A DNA stretch of 16,190 nt. Origin: Nitrospinota bacterium (GTDB taxonomy: Bacteria; Nitrospinota; Nitrospinia; UBA9942). Where the stretch lies: positions 1 to 16,190 of the forward strand of contig DNJG01000054.1 in the NCBI GenBank assembly GCA_003489165.1, read 5' to 3'. The notes beneath the pieces were generated by a model. That model made no database searches, was not told the origin of the DNA, and saw only the letters and a list, made by a program, of their open reading frames with translations. The translations under genes and the position numbers were made by a program. Numbering within the stretch: the first letter of the stretch is position 1; every line of letters begins with the position of its first letter. Below are positions 13,809 to 16,190 of this stretch, in pieces.

Positions 13809-13994
13809 TTACTCTTTAACCTTACCATACAGAGATGCTCTTAACTCCCTAATAATTTCAGTAGAAGTCTTTTCAGGCGAAACTATCCCCTTATATTTTC
13901 CAAGCAGTTCATTAGCAATGCTCTTCTTTCCTCTTCTAACAGGTTTCTGAAACTTTTTTATTGAAGCAATTGCTTGTTGTAGTGTTGTAGGCAT
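13809..13994 (-). CDS. Small antitoxin-like protein (possible type II antitoxin)
   Basis: 61 aa from the second ATG (63 aa from ATG 14000): a helical N-terminus TTLQQAIASIKKF, a basic KPVRRGKKS, then ANELLGKYKGI and the tail TSTEIIRELRASLYGKVKE. The pattern of a short basic protein ending in STEIIRELR..LYGK recalls antitoxins found beside PIN-domain toxins, from memory and without a family match. No toxin gene is adjacent: the downstream gene, 39 bp away, is the V-type subunit D. ATG 13994 is preferred because AGGGAAG lies about 9 bases upstream, against only 3 bases for ATG 14000. It has its own candidate promoter. Confidence 0.6.
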   Translation of the reverse strand: MPTTLQQAIASIKKFQKPVRRGKKSIANELLGKYKGIVSPEKTSTEIIRELRASLYGKVKE

Positions 13995-14017
13995 GTTCAT
14001 TTACTTCCCTGCTTTTA

Positions 14018-14047
14018 AGAATAATGGAGTCAGTCATAACAAGTCAA
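14018..14047 (-). promoter_or_regulatory. Candidate promoter of the antitoxin-like gene and subunit D
   Basis: On the minus strand, TTGACT (14042-14047), an 18-bp spacer and TATTCT (14018-14023). The predicted start near 14011 leaves a short leader containing AGGGAAG. Confidence 0.4.
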
Positions 14048-14101
14048 GGGAATTGAAAACCAGTTATAAAACTCTCTTGATGTAAGGATTGTAGAGGAAG
14101 A

Positions 14102-15064
14102 TTATTCCTTATACCCCTGATCTTCCAGTTTTTTCCTTTCCATTGCAAGACGCTTGACATTATTAATCTCATAAAGACATTTCTCGCATGATTTTATCTT
14201 ATTTGCCTCATTGAATGCCTCCTCTGCCTCCTTGAACATATAGCTATATTCATAGGCAAGCCCCAGATTATACCATGCACCATCATGGGTCGGGTTTTTC
14301 TGAACAGCCAGTTTAAATTCCTCTATGGCATCACTCCATCGCCCCACCTTTGCAAAATTTATCCCCCTTTCAAGTTCAGGAATATTTTTATCTGTAGGAG
14401 CAAATACAACCCTGACATAATCAGTATAAGGGGCAATCATCTTTATAAAGGCACCAACAATAGCACTTACAGCCTCATTCATAGCATTCTCCCTATCAGG
14501 GTCTTCGGGTGTCTTATCATCTGCCCAAGTTTTCCTTACTGTCTCCTTTGAGATTGTCTTTGCAGCTACAATCTTGCCTGTATGTAAACCGATTACCCTG
14601 AAGGTTGCTGTAACATTCGCTGTTCCTGTCTTTGTATAGGTGCGATGAGTCTTCTTTTCCCTATCCTCCCAATCCTGATATGTAGTCTTTAGCTCATATT
14701 TATAAGTTGATACATTGCCTAAAATAATTGTGGCAGCACCTATTAACTTACCAACCTCTGCCGCAGTCCTTTCATCAATTGTGCCGCTGATATTAAGGGC
14801 ATGTTCCTGCATTATCCTGTTAATTTGAGACCTCTCAAGCACCTCAAATTTATTTGTCTCAAATAATCTGCTTGTAAGCAAATCAGCTATTGCCTGCCCT
14901 CCATTTCCTGTAATCTCTCCTACAGCAATCTTATTAATCCCCCTTAAGTTTACCTCAGCAGGTCTAATCACAGGAACAAGGGCTGAGGGAGAGGCACAAC
15001 TTGTAACGATAATTGCCACTGCCGAAATAGAAACTAATACCCGATACAGTTGATGCCTTTTCAT
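14102..15064 (-). CDS. CsgG-like outer-membrane lipoprotein with C-terminal TPR repeats
   Basis: 320-aa exported lipoprotein. A signal peptide ends VTSC with lipidated C23; alanine at +2 favours outer-membrane delivery. Residues ~40-210 resemble the CsgG / curli-assembly fold: NKIAVGEITGNGGQAIADLL, FEVLERSQINRIMQEH, AAEVGKLIGAATIILGNVS, and a strand-rich ATFRVIGLHTGKIVAAKTIS. Residues ~230-290 are two TPR-type helix pairs (GRWSDAIEEFKLAVQKNPTH, GAWYNLGLAYEY). A CCxxC-like CEKC pair lies at 293-296. True CsgG forms a curli secretion pore; no csgA/csgE/csgF genes are visible, so a lipoprotein of general envelope function is as likely. AGGAGG precedes ATG 15064. It follows the DUF2283 gene by 19 bp, probably in one transcript. 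Confidence 0.85.
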   Translation of the reverse strand: MKRHQLYRVLVSISAVAIIVTSCASPSALVPVIRPAEVNLRGINKIAVGEITGNGGQAIADLLTSRLFETNKFEVLERSQINRIMQEHALNISGTIDERTAAEVGKLIGAATIILGNVSTYKYELKTTYQDWEDREKKTHRTYTKTGTANVTATFRVIGLHTGKIVAAKTISKETVRKTWADDKTPEDPDRENAMNEAVSAIVGAFIKMIAPYTDYVRVVFAPTDKNIPELERGINFAKVGRWSDAIEEFKLAVQKNPTHDGAWYNLGLAYEYSYMFKEAEEAFNEANKIKSCEKCLYEINNVKRLAMERKKLEDQGYKE

Positions 15065-15083
15065 TTAGTCTCCTCCTAATTAT

Positions 15084-15320
15084 TCATGATAACGAAACTT
15101 CTGCTATTTTGCCTGTTGCTTCATTCATAATGAGTAGCTTCCCATCATCCTCTTTTTCGAGTTGTTCATTAGCATTTAACAGTTCTATGCCATAGACTGT
15201 TCCATCAGGCGCCAAGTCTATGTTCATTTCGTCACTTATCTTGACAGTTTCTACCTCTACAGATTTTTCATGCAGCCGTATGTAGGCTATGTTATGTTTT
15301 GGGTCGTATGTTAATTTCAT
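15084..15320 (-). CDS. DUF2283 family protein
   Basis: 78-aa protein of the DUF2283 family, whose function is unknown. It shows the family pattern: MKLTYDPKHNIAYIRL, then VKISDEMNIDLAPDGTVYGI and ELLNANEQL. It is predicted to be a small all-beta-plus-helix cytoplasmic protein. GGAGG lies about 8 bases before ATG 15320, and a good promoter lies at 15345-15373. It is first in a two-gene transcript with the CsgG/TPR lipoprotein. Such genes often sit near toxin-antitoxin or mobile regions, which fits the antitoxin-like gene close by, but this is only context. Confidence 0.87.
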   Translation of the reverse strand: MKLTYDPKHNIAYIRLHEKSVEVETVKISDEMNIDLAPDGTVYGIELLNANEQLEKEDDGKLLIMNEATGKIAEVSLS

Positions 15321-15344
15321 ATAATTACCTCCATTTTTTTAATT

Positions 15345-15373
15345 AGCATATTGACTTTAGATGTTTTGGTCAA
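15345..15373 (-). promoter_or_regulatory. Promoter of the DUF2283-CsgG-like operon
   Basis: On the minus strand, TTGACC (15368-15373), a 17-bp spacer and TATGCT (15345-15350). Transcription would start near 15338, giving a ~18-nt leader with GGAGG before ATG 15320. Confidence 0.6.
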
Positions 15374-15452
15374 GCCCAAAGTGATTTTTGTAAGTGATTT
15401 TCTGTGTATAAAACTGCCCTCTTTTCTCCCAAATTCTCCTATCTATACTAAC

Positions 15453-15537
15453 GGCAATAAATAACTTGATGTAGGGCAGGGCTTTAGCCCTGCAAATAAG
15501 CAAGCCTGAAGGCTTGCCCTACAAGTTATTTATTGCC
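15453..15537. repeat. BIME-like pair of GTAG palindromes within a long outer stem
   Basis: Outer arms GGCAATAAATAACTTG (15453-15468) and CAAGTTATTTATTGCC (15522-15537) are exact complements. Inside, GTAG (15471-15474) opens hairpin 1, GCAGGGC-TTTA-GCCCTGC (15476-15493). Hairpin 2, GCAAGCC-TGAA-GGCTTGC (15500-15517), is closed by CTAC (15519-15522). Two different GTAG-headed palindromes facing each other is the architecture of REP doublets (BIMEs). It may also end transcription of the SUMF1-fold gene. Confidence 0.85.
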
Positions 15538-15640
15538 TTCGCTATAATAGAGTGTCACTAAAGTTCCTTGGGTTTTAAGGGAGGGCAAAATGCCTGTAAA
15601 AGTATAAAAACCTTTCCTCAGTGCGAAACCCCTGCACCCC

Positions 15641-15695
15641 TGTAGCGCCGACATTTATTGTCGGCTGCAGGCGGGGGATGAACCCCCGCACTACA
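15641..15695. repeat. Second BIME-like pair of GTAG palindromes
   Basis: TGTAG (15641-15645) and CTACA (15691-15695) flank two hairpins: GCCGACA-TTTAT-TGTCGGC (15647-15665) and GCGGGGG-ATGAA-CCCCCGC (15671-15689). The layout is the same as 15453-15537 but the stems are different and more GC-rich. Confidence 0.85.
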
Positions 15696-15738
15696 TTATA
15701 AAAAAACCTTAGAAAATAGAAAATTAGAACTTAGAAAA

Positions 15739-16190
15739 TTATTGAGGCGAAAGAACCAACCGAAACCCGAAGTTGTAGTCCCGTTCCCCCGGCCCGTCCC
15801 TGACGCGGTTAGCCGTTCGCAACCTCTGGGGAGTGTCGCCCCACGAACCGCCGCGAAGCACACGGTGCTGACCACTGCTTGCACCTTCAGGGTTATTTTT
15901 AGGACTCTTTCTGTAATAATCATCAGCATACCAGTCATTCGTCCATTCCCATACATTGCCTGTCATGTCATATAGCCCAAGTCCATTCGCCTCTTTCTGT
16001 CCTACTGGATGGGTTTTACTACCTGAATTGCCGCTATACCACGCTACACTGTCAATATTATTGCCTCCTGAATATTTCTCACTCTTGCCGCCGCTTCTTG
16101 CTGCATATTCCCATTCTGCCTCTGTGGGAAGTCTAAATTCCCCCTTAACAAAGGGGGTTAGGGGGGGGTTGCATGGGTTGGATTTATAAA
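15739..16190 (-). CDS. SUMF1/FGE-fold (C-type-lectin-like) protein, C-terminal part
   Basis: The 149 visible residues run open to the right window edge; the N-terminal part is missing. Family motifs are FRLPTEAEWEYAARSGG, GLYDMTGNVWEWTNDWY, HRVLRGGSW and FGFRLVL at the C-terminus. In true formylglycine-generating enzymes two catalytic cysteines follow GGS(Y/W); here the segment reads GGSWGDTPQRLRTANR with none, so sulfatase activation is unlikely. A ligand-binding or surface role fits better. The C-terminal ~35 codons are visibly GC-rich against an AT-rich genome and resemble variable regions diversified by retroelements. A repeat-derived segment (PPLTPFVKGE) lies just before FRLPTEAEWE. The stop codon falls in an A/T-rich tract. 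Confidence 0.9.
   Translation of the reverse strand, partial: YKSNPCNPPLTPFVKGEFRLPTEAEWEYAARSGGKSEKYSGGNNIDSVAWYSGNSGSKTHPVGQKEANGLGLYDMTGNVWEWTNDWYADDYYRKSPKNNPEGASSGQHRVLRGGSWGDTPQRLRTANRVRDGPGERDYNFGFRLVLSPQ
15757..15855 (-). other. Candidate DGR variable region at the C-terminus of the SUMF1-fold protein
   Basis: Coding-strand region from RGGSW through GFRL. Invariant-looking codons (GGSW, P, ANR, GFR) alternate with mixed residues (G-D-T, R, V, D-G, G-E, D-Y-N-F) at places where template-repeat AAC/AAY codons usually lie in this fold. This is pattern recognition only; no reverse transcriptase or template repeat is in the window. Confidence 0.4.
16137..16170. repeat. C/G-run palindromic repeat read in frame within the SUMF1-fold gene
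   Basis: CCCCCTT-AACA-AAGGGGG (16140-16157) is a perfect 7-bp stem, followed by GTTAGGGGGGGG. On the coding strand it reads PPLTPFVKGE in frame. The run of eight Gs (16161-16168) is a homopolymer that could slip. Confidence 0.65.

Larger units (their letters stand above)
15374..15738. other. Non-coding region holding repeats
   Basis: This stretch without genes holds two paired palindromes (15453-15537 and 15641-15695) and an A/T-rich tract with TAG spaced every 7-8 bp (15708-15738) that runs into the stop of the SUMF1-fold gene. In 15541-15640 I see no gene or RNA; a TATAAT-like box in GCTATAATAGAG (15541-15552) has no matching -35 or downstream gene. Confidence 0.6.

Noticed and set aside
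13809..14000. Complete toxin-antitoxin pair
   Set aside because: No toxin gene is adjacent; the next gene is V-type ATPase subunit D. Only the antitoxin-like small protein can be supported.
15671..15695. DGR-type cruciform hairpin downstream of the candidate variable region
   Set aside because: It is about 44 bp from the gene end and part of a two-hairpin GTAG pair; DGR hairpins lie a few bases after the variable region and are single.
15742..15975. 77-codon plus-strand open frame opposite the SUMF1-fold gene
   Set aside because: Antisense to clear FGE-fold motifs; long only because that segment is GC-rich.
15739..16190. Formylglycine-generating sulfatase-activating enzyme
   Set aside because: Both catalytic cysteines expected after GGS(Y/W) are absent, so only the fold is claimed.

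Overview
The window is AT-rich, densely coded bacterial DNA from a Gram-negative-type cell. It encodes lipoproteins, a CsgG-like outer-membrane factor, a Tat translocase and a multihaem-type c cytochrome. The gene mix (P-protein PheA beside an aminotransferase, DUF4416, FmdB zinc ribbon, hemerythrin, V-type ATPase subunit D, HD-GYP signalling) together with abundant small intergenic repeats suggests an anaerobic or microaerophilic member of Nitrospirota, Desulfobacterota or a related candidate phylum. That placement is inference; no rRNA or tRNA gene is visible.

Layout. Positions 1-4534 form a minus-strand cluster: an unrecognised 191-aa protein, a REC-like/REC/REC/HD-GYP response regulator, pheA (overlapping it by 4 bp with a TTG start) and hisC, which runs off the left edge. 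ftsK (4621-6927, plus) converges on a small FmdB-family zinc-ribbon gene. A divergent promoter region with a CRP/FNR-like palindrome leads to a hemerythrin-like gene (7373-7858). From 7881 to 10640, on the minus strand, come an ABC ATPase, a DUF4416 protein, acylphosphatase, tatC and a tatA/B-type gene. From 10886 to 12632, on the plus strand, lie two dipeptide/oligopeptide-type permeases with no ATPase or binding protein beside them. From 12756 to the right edge, on the minus strand, are a dihaem cytochrome lipoprotein, an isolated V-type ATPase subunit D, a small antitoxin-like protein, a CsgG/TPR lipoprotein, a DUF2283 protein and the C-terminal half of a SUMF1/FGE-fold protein.

The most unusual layer is not the genes but the repeats between and inside them. 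Elements built of ~9-bp units in inverted arms fill the gaps pheA-hisC, DUF4416-ABC and acylphosphatase-DUF4416 almost edge to edge, and the dppC-cytochrome gap. The downstream genes in the first three gaps lack a visible Shine-Dalgarno sequence. A second class has ~7-bp direct periodicity and occurs upstream of the HD-GYP gene, inside ftsK, at the end of tatC, in the first codons of dppC and at the end of the SUMF1 gene. Two GTAG-flanked paired palindromes (BIME-like) lie at 15453-15695. Two elements are read in frame inside proteins: a duplicated one in the FtsK motor domain and one in the SUMF1 protein.

The best leads are: a heptamer tract at the dppC start that could toggle between two ATG codons; a SUMF1-fold C-terminus that looks like a diversity-generating-retroelement variable region, with any RT/template lying outside the window; the repeat-filled intercistronic gaps; and leaderless-type promoters for the cytochrome and dppB genes.
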